From Ferruginibacter sp. (GTDB taxonomy: Bacteria > Bacteroidota > Bacteroidia > Chitinophagales > Chitinophagaceae), in contig JACMKX010000174.1 in assembly GCA_014379905.1 (NCBI GenBank), positions 1-50,317 of the forward strand: DNA of 50,317 nt, read 5' to 3'. Below, in pieces: positions 37,101-44,927 of this stretch. The position numbers and the translations under genes were made by a program. Each line of letters starts with the position of its first letter. The first letter of the stretch is position 1. The notes under the pieces were generated by a model. It searched no databases. It was not told the origin of the DNA and saw nothing but the letters and a program-made list of their open reading frames with translations.

Positions 37101-37262
37101 GAATGTGGTACTGTACCAGATGCGAATACAGATGTTTATGTGATGGCGGGCGTTCCTAATTTACCGCAGATAAATAATAATACTTCTATAAGAACATTAA
37201 CGATCATGACCGGTGCCACTGTTACAGCAAGTCCGGGTATTCAATTAAATGTGATGAAATAA
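34125..37262 (+). CDS. Large secreted metzincin (M12-like) zinc metalloprotease
   Basis: The 1045-aa protein has signal peptide ILKTVSLFTLCLALILSPVA, a propeptide to about residue 195, and a catalytic domain (about 200-410). The zinc motif THELGHNIASNH contains ligands His336, His340 and His346, and GGTIMSYCH is the Met-turn. Cysteine pairs (SNHTQWCGW, DNCWPTEGGCPAGPA) are typical of reprolysin-like enzymes. Then come a beta-sandwich of Calx-beta type (FDDAIIESTENLRLDF), a MAM/choice-of-anchor-like domain (about 545-730), and an Ig-like module (CPGTSKQFTANGTG ... YRCSITT). The end is a NWECGTVPDANTDVYV ... IQLNV module. No classical T9SS type A sorting domain is seen. It may degrade extracellular protein. 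Confidence 0.88.
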   Translation: MTTPILKTVSLFTLCLALILSPVAAQNIIGQKKVMPASLNRFVTKATVFSLNKQLTQNLHNNRQASIELSFEFENKTWILELEENNIFAKGFFVKDGNGHSVNYDKTHSLHYKGKVKGDPSSVAAVNIYTDEISAVIADKTGNINIGALLDNTVDMIIFREADLVTKPAFNCDAVAIPGNNNPLPDFNIPESITDVVNAEPVDIYFEADYSCYAGRGSNLANTISWVTDLANNVSVLYENDSVNVKLGAVKVWTVNDPYASSVNTSQALSAFSLAMTGGFPGDLAHLLSLRGLGGGRAYLDALCSNPQIRTGVSGNLNTSITPLPNYSWNSMVITHELGHNIASNHTQWCGWVGGAIDNCWPTEGGCPAGPAPVNGGTIMSYCHQNVGINLSNGFGPQPAALIRSRVRTSTCIFPKINFSRLSETVPEESADIDNNCIDYRLINVKIAASYAPVTSTDIQLLPTALSTGLQIGAGKDVEIMSPLNFTLNDTIPETIQLKVFDDAIIESTENLRLDFTIAANGSNALKGTLYNLSITNTDHRPDSTINQLAYYEPFDTMGNWTQDIIHGINSPNRWKVGNSGDPQFPNSAVYISSNDNTASYAGSSQDDSSVIRLISPAINTTGFINLKLNYAYKCRGEGVAGQGTGSTAADFGRLYYSANNGTIWSLVRDNIFNRNERLTDEVILPISANNNPNVRFAFEWINNSSGVNNPPMIIDSFIIVGTGAGPIQSEAHISNSDTAYVGPNQTVHFYNRVTGKAMASIKNLSSFDFGCMQVDLTRTGTNAVTAWGISNAEKITDKAFKITATNNSATAPYELSLYATNEEINGWTASSGNVLTEMNIIKAATDITQTPPATSPIYSNSNSNALFAANGDRIIKGIFSGFSWFALGKTGIALVCPGTSKQFTANGTGTSYQWQVNTGSGFVNINNGSIYSGAKSALLTLTNAPTSWYGYQYRCSITTVSGTEYSYVNELKFAATWKGSGSTAWELAANWECGTVPDANTDVYVMAGVPNLPQINNNTSIRTLTIMTGATVTASPGIQLNVMK

Positions 37263-37411
37263 AATTTAAGCAAGCCATCTCATAACTAAATGGGGCGGTT
37301 TTTTTGCCGGTTATTTTTTTATCTGTTTTACAGTTAATTTTATTCTTAAAGGAGACCTGAGGTGTAGAAGCCAGCAAATTGGTGTAAAAGCAGGCTTTTC
37401 TGCTGCTTTAT

Positions 37412-38211
37412 TCATGTTCGAGAGAGCTTTTTACGAAGATTGTGTGCAAGGGCTATTAATCCTGTTTCTACAGTTACTTTTTGCTTGCCACGGAGCATGA
37501 AGCGCCTGAACCGGTGGTTATTTTTTATGTTGACGAACACGGGTTCTACATCGTGGCATCGCTGTTTTCGTTTCTTTATTCCCTCTTCATTCAGTAATCT
37601 TTTATTTGCCTACAGTTTTAGTTGATTAAGCTGGTGATTAATATCGATCACCCTGTTGCCTGGCTTTTATGCTCATCAAGCTGCTGCTTCATCTTTTCTT
37701 TGTTGGTCATAATAGCATTGCCCCACACAAAAGTGTAACGGTTGGCATTGGCTTCTATCTTAATTCCATCCGTTTATAATTCTTTCAAGTTCCGCAGACC
37801 TGCAACTGCAAGTAAATGCACTACCAGCGTAAAGATTATTTTAATGGTTCTTTTAAACGCTCGCCTCTGAACCTATTGATTGTATTATGATCAGGGGTAC
37901 TCATACCGTTTAACCACATGAAGTCAATATTTTGTTGAAGGACATCTTCTATTTTGCGGCTACTGTAAATGTTATTGATATAAGCATATACCAACACCTT
38001 TAATAACATACCCGGATGGTAACTGCTGCTACCACCAGTTTTATACTTCTATAAGAGGTTGAATATCTATCTTACACAACACATCAACTGCTACTCTAAC
38101 CAGATGATTAGCCGCTATCAACTCATCTAAACCCGGAGGCAACAACATCGCCTGGCGCTAGTGATATGCCTTAAATATGGGTTGTAATACTGGTCCTTTT
38201 GCCATAGACAT
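37412..38211 (-). pseudogene. Degraded IS1182-family transposase
   Basis: On the minus strand, from 38211 downward, separate frames give recognisable transposase pieces: LLPPGLDELIAANHLVRVAV, SSYHPGMLLKVLVYAYINNI, FMWLNGMSTPDHNTINRFRG, DGIKIEANANRYTFVWGNAI. After a large internal deletion, GIKKRKQRCHDVEPVF and KVTVETGLIALAHNLRKKLS follow, ending TGA at 37412. Several stops and frameshifts divide the frame and about half the usual length is missing. These motifs define the IS1182/DDE group. The element is dead. Terminal inverted repeats could not be found with confidence. Confidence 0.85.
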
Positions 38212-38267
38212 TTTACTGCAATTCCCGTGCACAACCAAAACAAAATAACAATGAGGGCCTATAAAAA

Positions 38268-38301
38268 CAAAAAAAAAAGTAGTAGGGATCATCCTACTAC
38301 T
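38268..38301 (-). terminator. Rho-independent terminator on the minus strand
   Basis: Stem AGTAGTAGG (38278-38286) / CCTACTACT (38293-38301), 9 bp, with a 6-base loop. On the plus strand a run of A precedes it, which becomes a T-run after the stem on the minus strand. It would stop transcripts coming from the 38479-38874 gene, or it marks the former end of the insertion element. Confidence 0.75.
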
Positions 38302-38360
38302 GTCTGAAAAGTGTAATTTTATTTTCTATTAAACCTGTATCGCTTTTTTAGGACGTCACA

Positions 38361-38434
38361 AAATTGTTAGCCCGGTTGGTTAGAGCGTCCAGATTGAATC
38401 GGGAAGGTCGTCAGTTCGACCCCGACACTATCCA
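38361..38434 (+). pseudogene. tRNA-like sequence 1 (degenerate, anticodon-arm loop reads TGA)
   Basis: The whole tRNA layout can be laid over this 74-nt stretch. The acceptor 5' strand AAATTGT has decayed against 3' ACTATCC. The D-arm is GCCCGGTTGGTTAGAGC. The anticodon arm TCCAG-ATTGAAT-CGGGA (38388-38404) has one mismatched pair. The T-arm GTCAG-TTCGACC-CCGAC has one mismatch. The formal anticodon TGA (Ser) does not fit the short variable loop, so identity is not that of a normal tRNA-Ser. A strong hairpin resembling a tRNA terminator follows after two bases. It is either a decaying tRNA or a member of a tRNA-like repeat family. Confidence 0.6.
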
Positions 38435-38436
38435 CA

Positions 38437-38468
38437 AAGAGGCTGTCTCAGGATTGAGACAGCCTCTT
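38437..38468. terminator. Perfect 14-bp hairpin after tRNA-like sequence 1
   Basis: Arms AAGAGGCTGTCTCA (38437-38450) and TGAGACAGCCTCTT (38455-38468) with a GGAT loop. It follows the tRNA-like sequence directly (plus strand, ATTT afterwards) and also lies 10 bases past the stop of the minus-strand gene at 38479, so it may serve both. The CTCAGGA...TTGAG core resembles the terminator after tRNA-Val at 39290. Confidence 0.75.
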
Positions 38469-38478
38469 ATTTACCAAG

Positions 38479-38874
38479 CTAAATTTTGGTAACTGCCAGC
38501 TTTGTTTCCACTTCGTACTTCAGATCGAATGAATTATTGACTTTGTATTTTTTTCCATTTATATCAAAGTTGAGTTTGCTTAATCCCTCGTTGGATATTT
38601 TAAAAGTTTTTTGGTAAGAATCTCCTTTGATGTGATCTTCAAAAATGATTTCGTTTGCCTGGTTGGTAATTTGTAAGGAACAACCACTTGCCGGAATATT
38701 GGCCAGGTTTACTTTGAACCATACATTACCATCTGCAGATCTTACAAATTCGATCCTGCCGTTTTCATTAGTAGTTATAGCCGAAACATTTTTTATTTGA
38801 CCGAAGCAAATAAATGATAAACAGATAAGCGGCAAAAAAGCGGCTTTTTTAATTGTTGTTGCAATTGATTTCAT
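38479..38874 (-). CDS. Secreted protein of unknown function (131 aa)
   Basis: Signal peptide MKSIATTIKKAAFLPLICLS followed by ICFGQ. The mature part resembles a small beta-sandwich (GRIEFVRSADGNVWFKVNLA, SLQITNQANEIIFEDHIKGD, KLNFDINGKKYKVNN). One Cys lies in SGCSLQI. The alternating pattern resembles C-terminal-like domains of exported Bacteroidota proteins, but no family was recognised. Stop TAG. It is the only intact-looking protein gene in the decayed pocket. Confidence 0.65.
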   Translation of the reverse strand: MKSIATTIKKAAFLPLICLSFICFGQIKNVSAITTNENGRIEFVRSADGNVWFKVNLANIPASGCSLQITNQANEIIFEDHIKGDSYQKTFKISNEGLSKLNFDINGKKYKVNNSFDLKYEVETKLAVTKI

Positions 38875-39057
38875 GACTGGTGTTTTAAATGATTAATTTT
38901 TAGAACACAAAATTCGTAATGGGGCATTACGCTATCTTGAAGAAAGAGTTAACCTGTTGCAACCAAATTGTATTATTAATGTGAACTTTTTATATTTAAC
39001 AATAACATATGAAATGAATCGTTGTCAAAAAAAATCAGAAAAATGCTGAAAAAAGTT

Positions 39058-39086
39058 TTGTCTGAAAAATTTTACCCTTATCTTTG
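39058..39086 (+). promoter_or_regulatory. Promoter of the tRNA-Val transcript (TTG-N18-TATCTTTG)
   Basis: The -33 TTG (39058-39060) and the -7 TATCTTTG (39079-39086), spaced 18 bases, fit the Bacteroidota primary promoter. The transcript would begin near 39093 and cover tRNA-like sequence 2, tRNA-Val and the terminator at 39290. Confidence 0.75.
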
Positions 39087-39136
39087 CCATCCCTTAAACG
39101 GAAAAACAGCTTAATAGGTTGATTTTTTTTACGAAT

Positions 39137-39557
<421 letters not shown>

Positions 39558-39598
39558 GTTGAACAAACCTGACTTGAAAAGCTGTGTAAGATTTACCC

Positions 39599-40146
39599 TC
39601 AGGGATTACGATATATTATGCCTGAAAGCCTGATTTGTTTTATCAATTCAATAAACTGAGCTTCCGCACGTATGGAGTCTACTAAAACAGCATTCTTGTG
39701 CCCGCGAATATTTGACAAACCGGGTACGACAGGCATTGGATTGATGCTAATGAAATCAGCCAGTATTCTTACAGACATTTCGATCGTGTGCAAACACTCT
39801 TTATCCCTCCCCTCTTTTTCACGTTTTTTTCAAGACACTCAATTTTTTTAAGAATGGTTTTCTTGTCAATAGAAGAAAAAAACTTCTGCATAGGGTAGTC
39901 ATAATTAAAATGCAGCTGATAGTCTCTTTTAGAAGTATCGCCACTAAAAACTTTAGAAAGTGTGAAAGTGCGAGAATTAAAAAAACTTACCTGATTGTTG
40001 CATTCGTAGGATGTGTTATTTGGTGCATAAAGCCTGACTGGTAATGAATCGTTGCCTATTAGGTAAAGGGTATCTGCGCCTTCCGCATAAGTCTTAGACG
40101 AGACAAGGATGAATAGCAGAGCAAAGATTTTCCTTAAATTAGTCAT
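39599..40146 (-). pseudogene. Secreted protein gene with a frameshift
   Basis: On the minus strand, ATG at 40146 begins a signal peptide (MTNLRKIFALLFILVSSKTY, then AEG). A mature part includes TLYLIGNDSLPVRLYAPNNT and KTILKKIECLEKNVKKR. At the G-rich run near 39810-39820 the frame changes. The second frame reads GRDKECLHTIEMSVRILADF, NPMPVVPGLSNIRGHKNAVL, DSIRAEAQFIELIKQIRLSG to TGA at 39599. Joining the frames at the G-run gives one coherent protein of about 182 residues. Either a true one-base deletion/insertion or a homopolymer error. Family unknown. Confidence 0.6.
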
Positions 40147-40180
40147 ATACAGATTTTTCTACCATTTTCTATAATAATTG

Positions 40181-40505
40181 CTATAATTTCTTCAAACCGT
40201 GTTTCAGAAATCCCTTCCGGAAAAAAAACTCGTCAAAACCAGCCGTCTCCGCCAGACAGAAGCAGTTCAAGTACTCTGAAACTATCACCGCCCAGTTAGC
40301 CCAAAATCTGGTAGTCCTATCAGTTTTGGAATTTGGCCATTCCAGGTTCCAGCCTACATTCGCCATCAATAAATCTTGAATTTTTGTTCTAAATGCTTCA
40401 GCGCCAAAGTTGGCAGAACCCATCAAAGCATGAACCCAGTTATCTGGAAAATAAGAACCTGCCGCACAGGAGGCGTTGTATTCATCAATAAGTCTTTTTA
40501 AACGT
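40181..40505 (-). pseudogene. Gene remnant without a start codon
   Basis: A minus-strand open stretch reads RLIDEYNASCAAGSYFPDNW, VHALMGSANFGAEAFRTKIQ, DLLMANVGWNLEWPNSKTDR and ends EFFFRKGFLKHGLKKL at 40181. It is open back to about 40505, where a TGA precedes it without a good start. An ATG at 40426 would cut the N-terminal part. Protein-like composition (Trp, Phe, Asn rich) suggests a remnant of a longer gene. No family recognised. Confidence 0.45.
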
Positions 40506-40687
40506 CAAGCTTGTGGAAAACCCATAGGGCGATTGGAGGAGTTTGGGGACTGCCTAAAACAGGATTTCCATCTAGATCGAAGGTAAGAAATCGGCGCTTT
40601 CTAATGTATAATACAAGCGGGCATGAATATTTCTTTTTCACACTTTTTCCGTAAAACACATATTTGTTTTATTTTTACACCCAAAAC

Positions 40688-40993
40688 GTGTCAACCCAAT
40701 CGTCATATAACCCCTTTACTCAATTCGAAGAGCACACCGATGTGCTCACTGAAACAGATTCCCAATTCAATTTAATTGTTTGGAACGATGATGTAAATAC
40801 CTTTGACTGGGTAATAGATACCCTGGTAAAAATCTGCGGGCATACAGAAGAACAGGCCGAACAATGCAGCATGCTTATTCACTATAAAGGAAAATGCGCT
40901 GTTAAAAAAGGTAGCTACGAAACATTGAAACCGCAATGTGACGCCATTAATGACCGGCTTATTAATGCTACTATTGAAGAACTGGTTTCCTAA
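40688..40993 (+). CDS. clpS: ATP-dependent Clp protease adaptor
   Basis: Adaptor that binds N-degron substrates (proteins with destabilising N-terminal residues) and delivers them to ClpA/ClpC-ClpP. The conserved core LIVWNDDVNTFDWVIDTLVK, GHTEEQAEQCSMLIHYKGKC and KKGSYETLKPQCDAINDRL matches ClpS; the Asn-Asp pair in WNDD is the alpha-amino contact. The start is probably GTG 40688 (MSTQSSYNPF, 101 aa). A TTG 24 bases earlier is in frame but gives an unlikely FYFYTQN N-terminus. It lies 11 bases before aat: substrate tagging and recognition are encoded together. Confidence 0.93.
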   Translation: MSTQSSYNPFTQFEEHTDVLTETDSQFNLIVWNDDVNTFDWVIDTLVKICGHTEEQAEQCSMLIHYKGKCAVKKGSYETLKPQCDAINDRLINATIEELVS

Positions 40994-41004
40994 CTTTACC
41001 GGTC

Positions 41005-41658
41005 ATGTTTCTTCTTTCCGAAAAGAATTATTTTCCTCCTGTTGAATTAGCTGATGCTGACGGACTGCTTGCTATGGGCGGTGATCTCAGTACCGAAAGA
41101 TTATTACTCGCCTACCGCTCCGGCATTTTTCCCTGGTTCAATGAAGCAGATCCTATTTGCTGGTGGAGCCCTGATCCCCGTTTTGTGTTATTTCCTGAAA
41201 ATCTAAAGATCAGTAAAAGCATGGAGCAAATATTCAGAAGAAAACAGTTTGAATTTAAAATCAATACGGCTTTTGACCAGGTAATAACAAATTGCGGGCT
41301 GGTACACCGTGAAGGCCAGGATGGTACCTGGATAACCGAAGAAATGAAATCGGCTTACATAAATCTACACAAAGCAGGATATGCACACAGCGCAGAAGCC
41401 TGGCTCAATGATGAACTCGCAGGCGGACTATATGGTATTCGCTTAGGAAATGTTTTTTTTGGCGAAAGCATGTTTAGCCATGTAAGTAATGCCAGCAAAT
41501 TTGCCTTCGTCGGTTATGTACAGCAACTGCAAAAAGAAAATGTTCAGTTAGTCGATTGCCAGTTGCACACCAATCACCTGGAAAGCCTGGGTGCACATAT
41601 GATCCCACGCAGCGATTTTAAACTATTGTTAGAAAAGCTTATTCCTGCTGTACTGTAA
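41005..41658 (+). CDS. aat: Leucyl/phenylalanyl-tRNA-protein transferase
   Basis: Adds Leu or Phe from aminoacyl-tRNA to N-terminal Arg/Lys of proteins, creating degrons recognised by ClpS. The 217-aa protein, normal length, contains ADGLLAMGGDLSTERLLLAY, GIFPWFNEADPICWWSPDPR, HREGQDGTWITEEMKSAY, GYAHSAEAWLNDELAGGLYG, FFGESMFSHVSNASKFAFV and LVDCQLHTNHLESLGA. All hallmark stretches of the family are present. Operon partner of clpS. Confidence 0.96.
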   Translation: MFLLSEKNYFPPVELADADGLLAMGGDLSTERLLLAYRSGIFPWFNEADPICWWSPDPRFVLFPENLKISKSMEQIFRRKQFEFKINTAFDQVITNCGLVHREGQDGTWITEEMKSAYINLHKAGYAHSAEAWLNDELAGGLYGIRLGNVFFGESMFSHVSNASKFAFVGYVQQLQKENVQLVDCQLHTNHLESLGAHMIPRSDFKLLLEKLIPAVL

Positions 41659-41721
41659 AAATATAAAAGCTAAACTTTTCTTAAAGCAATTGTTACAGAA
41701 TTTTATTTCAATTCCTCCGTC

Positions 41722-41729
41722 TACATTTG
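41722..41729 (+). promoter_or_regulatory. -7 element TACATTTG before the porin-like gene
   Basis: Exact TANNTTTG match, 22 bases upstream of ATG 41752. The nearest TTG upstream is too far (29 bases), so only half of the promoter is supported. Confidence 0.4.
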
Positions 41730-41751
41730 CCCTAAATAAATCAAAAACTAT

Positions 41752-42336
41752 ATGAAAAAATTATTTACACTTTCCCTTCTTATGGCTTCTTTCTTTGCAT
41801 CAAAGGCCCAATCCGGTTCTGTATTGGTGGGTGGCGATGTATCTTACACCAATTCAAAATCGCCTAATCCAGGTGGCGATTACAAGGCAAACAATTTGAG
41901 TTTTAACCCTTACATTGGCTATCAGTTTAACGATAACTGGACAGCAGGCGTAGTAGCAGGAGTGTTGACCTCAAAGCAGGAACAAGGTCCCAGTGAGCAA
42001 AAAAACACTTCCTTTAATGCAGGACCTTTTGTTCGTTATACCAAAACCCTGTCGGATATTTTTACTTTGTATGGCCAACTTGAAGGAAGATTTGGATCTG
42101 GTAAGTTGAAGAATAACGGAACCACCTTAGGCGAAAACACCAGTACAGCTGTCACTCTTTTTCCTGCAGCATTCATCAATTTAAAAAATAACTTCGGGCT
42201 AAACTTCAACTTCGGGGGTATAGGTTATGAAAGTTTTAAACCAGAAGGCGGCGAATCAAGCAATACCTTTGGTATCAGCTTTGGAAAAGTAGCTACTATC
42301 GGTATTTCCAAAAACTTTGGCGGCAAAAAGAAATAA
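41752..42336 (+). CDS. Small outer-membrane beta-barrel protein (OmpA-like/porin family)
   Basis: The 194-aa protein has signal peptide MKKLFTLSLLMASFFASKAQ and eight to ten alternating strands (SVLVGGDVSYTNSK, NLSFNPYIGYQFNDNWTAGV, SFNAGPFVRYTKTLSDIFTL, GLNFNFGGIGYES, SFGKVATIGISKNFGG). It ends in a strand plus a short Lys-rich tail. The fold is that of outer_membrane beta-barrel domain 13-type proteins. Function unknown. Followed by a good terminator. Confidence 0.82.
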   Translation: MKKLFTLSLLMASFFASKAQSGSVLVGGDVSYTNSKSPNPGGDYKANNLSFNPYIGYQFNDNWTAGVVAGVLTSKQEQGPSEQKNTSFNAGPFVRYTKTLSDIFTLYGQLEGRFGSGKLKNNGTTLGENTSTAVTLFPAAFINLKNNFGLNFNFGGIGYESFKPEGGESSNTFGISFGKVATIGISKNFGGKKK

Positions 42337-42370
42337 TAGAATGTGATCATTTGATATTTTTTAGGCAGTA

Positions 42371-42407
42371 AAAAACGGCGCTCACTTAGTGAACGCCATT
42401 TTTTATT
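42371..42407 (+). terminator. Rho-independent terminator after the porin-like gene
   Basis: Stem GGCG-C-TCAC / GTGA-A-CGCC with one mismatch, loop TTA, then a run of T. A-rich sequence before the stem lets it act on the opposite strand (tex) as well. Confidence 0.85.
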
Positions 42408-42461
42408 ATCACTACCATCATCATTGGCATATTATCAAATTGGCTTATTATCATATTGCCC

Positions 42462-44696
42462 TCATCGCCCAAACTTATTCTTCAACGCGGCCAATGCATC
42501 CTGCATAGTAGCCGCAGGTGTTGCTTCTTTTTTTTGCGAAGGAAAATTATTTCCTCCATTTCGTTTTGGCTGATGAGCAGGTACTGTTTCTGTTTGTTTG
42601 ATAGACAGTGCAATTCTTTTTCGGGCCACATCTACTTCCAGCACTTTTACTTTTACTGGTTGATTTAGTTTCAACACCTCCCCGGGATCCTGTATATATT
42701 TATGTGCAATCTCGCTCACATGTACCAGGCCATCCTGTTTTACACCAATATCTACAAAGGCACCAAAGCGGGTAAGATTGGTCACCATGCCCGGTACTTC
42801 CATACCTACATGTACATCATCTATTGAAAATATTTGTGCAAATTCAAACAGCTGTGCTTCACTTCTCGGATCAAGTCCTGGTTTCTTCAACTCATTTACA
42901 ATATCATTAATGGTATGTTCACCAAATTTTTCACTGCTGTATTTTTTTACAGAAATTGTTTTCAACAAAGCTTCATTACCTATCAGGTCATTTACTTTTA
43001 CATCCAGGTCTTTCGCCATATTTTGCACTAACTCGTATGCTTCCGGGTGAACAGCGCTGCTGTCTAATATATCTGTGGCTCCGGGTATGCGTAAAAATCC
43101 TGCACACTGTTCAAATGCTTTTCCTCCCAGTCTTGGCACTTTCATCAGTTGTTTGCGGCTGGTGAATTTCCCTTCCTGCCTGCGGTAGCTGATAATATTC
43201 TCGGCAATAGTGCTACCAATACCACTTACATAACTCAGCAAATGTTTACTGGCTGTATTTACATTCACGCCTACGCTATTTACACAGCTCATAACGGTCT
43301 GGTCTAAACGCTCTTTTAATCTTGGTTGATTTACATCGTGCTGGTATTGCCCTACTCCAATACTTTTTGGATCAATCTTTACCAGTTCTGCCAATGGATC
43401 CATTAACCGCCTTCCTATGCTCACCGCTCCACGAACCGTAATATCATGATCAGGAAATTCCTGCCTGGCTATTTCTGAGGCAGAGTAAATACTGGCGCCA
43501 TCTTCATTTACCAAAAAAACCGGTAAGCCAAGATCAAGTTTTTTTATAAACTGCTCCGTTTCTCTTCCTGCTGTGCCATCACCAATGGCAAATACCTGTA
43601 TATCATAGGCTGTTACCAGCGCTTTTATGGTATGTTCTGCATCAAATAATTTATTGTTCTTCTCATGAATGTAGATAAGGTGATTTTTCAACAGCTCGCC
43701 TTTCTCATCCAGGCAAACAACCTTACAACCGGTTCTGTATCCAGGGTCAATGGCTAATATCCTTTTGCTGCCCAGGGGTGAACTCAACAGCAGCTGGCGC
43801 AGGTTTTCTGCAAATACATTGATGGCTTCTTCATCAGCTGATGTTTTTAAATTGGTTCTGAATTCCGTTTCCAGGCTAGGTTGAAGCAGGCGGCGGTAAC
43901 TGTCTTTAATTGCTTTGCGCAATTGATCACTACAGTTACTCATGCCTTTTAGATAAAGGTATTCAACTATTTCGAGGGCTTGTTCTTCCATGGGTTCAAT
44001 GGAAATGCGCAGGTAGCCTTCCAAAAATCCACGCAGTACTGCCAGGGTGCGATGACTTGGTACTGTTTTAATTTTTTCGCTAAAAGCAAAATAATCTTTG
44101 TATTTGGCGGCTTCTGTTTCCTTATCAGTAATAACAGTACTTTTTAAAGTAGCTTCCTGTTCAAATAACTTCCTCAGCTTTTCTCTCACAACAGTATCCT
44201 CGTTCACTGTTTCTGCAATAATATCTCTTGCACCCTGCAATGCAGCCTCGGCAGTGATCACTTTTTCATTGATAAAAGCCGCCGCTTCTTTTTCCGGGTC
44301 AATGTCCTTTTGTTCCAGCAGCAGGTCGGCCAATGGTTGCAAACCATTTTCCCTTGCCACTACTGCCTTTGTTTTGCGTTTTTGTTTGTAGGGTAAATAA
44401 ATATCTTCCAGCTGGCTAATGGTAATCGCGGCATCAATTTTTGACTGCAGTTCTGCCGTCATCTTACCTTGTTCGGTAATTGTTTTTTCAATGAATGTTT
44501 TTCGTTCTGCAAATTCATTCATCCATTTATTTTCATCCTGGATCTGTTGTATCTGCACTTCATCCAAAGCGCCGGTGGCATCTTTCCTGTAACGCGCAAT
44601 AAAAGGAATGGTAGAACCTTCACTGAGCAATTGTAATACGGTGTCAACCTGTTGAAACCTGATGGATAATTTTTGTGCAATTAATTGTGAGAACAT
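42462..44696 (-). CDS. tex: Tex family RNA-binding transcriptional accessory protein
   Basis: The 744-aa protein is close to the normal 720-780. Domain order: Tex helical N-terminal region (about 1-300; FIARYRKDATGALDEVQIQQ, LEDIYLPYKQKRKTKAVVAR), YqgF-like RNase H fold (LGSKRILAIDPGYRTGCKVV, VFAIGDGTAGRETEQF), helix-hairpin-helix (NTASKHLLSYVSGIGSTIAE, FTSRKQLMKVPRLGGKAFEQ). The S1 RNA-binding domain is near the C-terminus (GMVTNLTRFGAFVDIGVKQD, GLVHVSEIAHKYIQDP). It binds nucleic acid and associates with transcription or RNA turnover. Monocistronic; stop TGA. Confidence 0.95.
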   Translation of the reverse strand: MFSQLIAQKLSIRFQQVDTVLQLLSEGSTIPFIARYRKDATGALDEVQIQQIQDENKWMNEFAERKTFIEKTITEQGKMTAELQSKIDAAITISQLEDIYLPYKQKRKTKAVVARENGLQPLADLLLEQKDIDPEKEAAAFINEKVITAEAALQGARDIIAETVNEDTVVREKLRKLFEQEATLKSTVITDKETEAAKYKDYFAFSEKIKTVPSHRTLAVLRGFLEGYLRISIEPMEEQALEIVEYLYLKGMSNCSDQLRKAIKDSYRRLLQPSLETEFRTNLKTSADEEAINVFAENLRQLLLSSPLGSKRILAIDPGYRTGCKVVCLDEKGELLKNHLIYIHEKNNKLFDAEHTIKALVTAYDIQVFAIGDGTAGRETEQFIKKLDLGLPVFLVNEDGASIYSASEIARQEFPDHDITVRGAVSIGRRLMDPLAELVKIDPKSIGVGQYQHDVNQPRLKERLDQTVMSCVNSVGVNVNTASKHLLSYVSGIGSTIAENIISYRRQEGKFTSRKQLMKVPRLGGKAFEQCAGFLRIPGATDILDSSAVHPEAYELVQNMAKDLDVKVNDLIGNEALLKTISVKKYSSEKFGEHTINDIVNELKKPGLDPRSEAQLFEFAQIFSIDDVHVGMEVPGMVTNLTRFGAFVDIGVKQDGLVHVSEIAHKYIQDPGEVLKLNQPVKVKVLEVDVARKRIALSIKQTETVPAHQPKRNGGNNFPSQKKEATPAATMQDALAALKNKFGR

Positions 44697-44771
44697 ATAA
44701 TGTTTTTATGTGTTAGCCTGGATCTTTTGGGAACCGGGCAAATAATCTTTGTGCAGCTTCATTGGCGCCTG

Positions 44772-44787
44772 CCTGCCTGTAGGCAGG
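44772..44787. repeat. Hairpin CCTGCC-TGTA-GGCAGG
   Basis: A perfect 6-bp stem with 4-base loop upstream of tex, inside the gap to the nuclease gene. Extra GCCTG words precede it. It has no T-run and looks like a dispersed repeat. Confidence 0.4.
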
Positions 44788-44895
44788 TCGCACTCTTCTG
44801 CTATATATCTTTACTGAGCATTTTTGGGGCTGCGAAAATAATGGAAAATCGATCTAAAAAAATTTGATTTTTTGGGTTCTCCGGGGAGAGTTTCC

Positions 44896-44927
44896 GGGTG
44901 AGCCACCGTTCCGGCGGTGACTCACCC
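44896..44927. repeat. Hairpin of the GAGTGAG-CACCG family, copy 2
   Basis: GGGTGAG (44896-44902), CACCG (44904-44908), loop TTCCGG, CGGTG (44915-44919), CTCACCC (44921-44927). It overlaps the stop codon of the nuclease gene (minus strand TGA at 44922-44924). On the minus strand it reads GGGTGAGTCACCG...CGGTGGCTCACCC, matching copy 1 at 31593-31627. Confidence 0.7.

Noticed and set aside
34125..37262. C-terminal truncation of the protease by the IS1182 copy
   Set aside because: The ending looks like a complete module with a natural TAA, and the IS relic starts about 150 bases later; truncation is not needed to explain it.
37440..37625. Plus-strand small protein in the decay pocket
   Set aside because: It is the reverse complement of the transposase C-terminal part (GIKKRKQRCHDVEPVF region).
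38361..38434. A normal tRNA-Ser(TGA)
   Set aside because: The variable arm is short, the acceptor stem is mismatched in several pairs and two arm mismatches are present; bacterial tRNA-Ser has a long variable arm.
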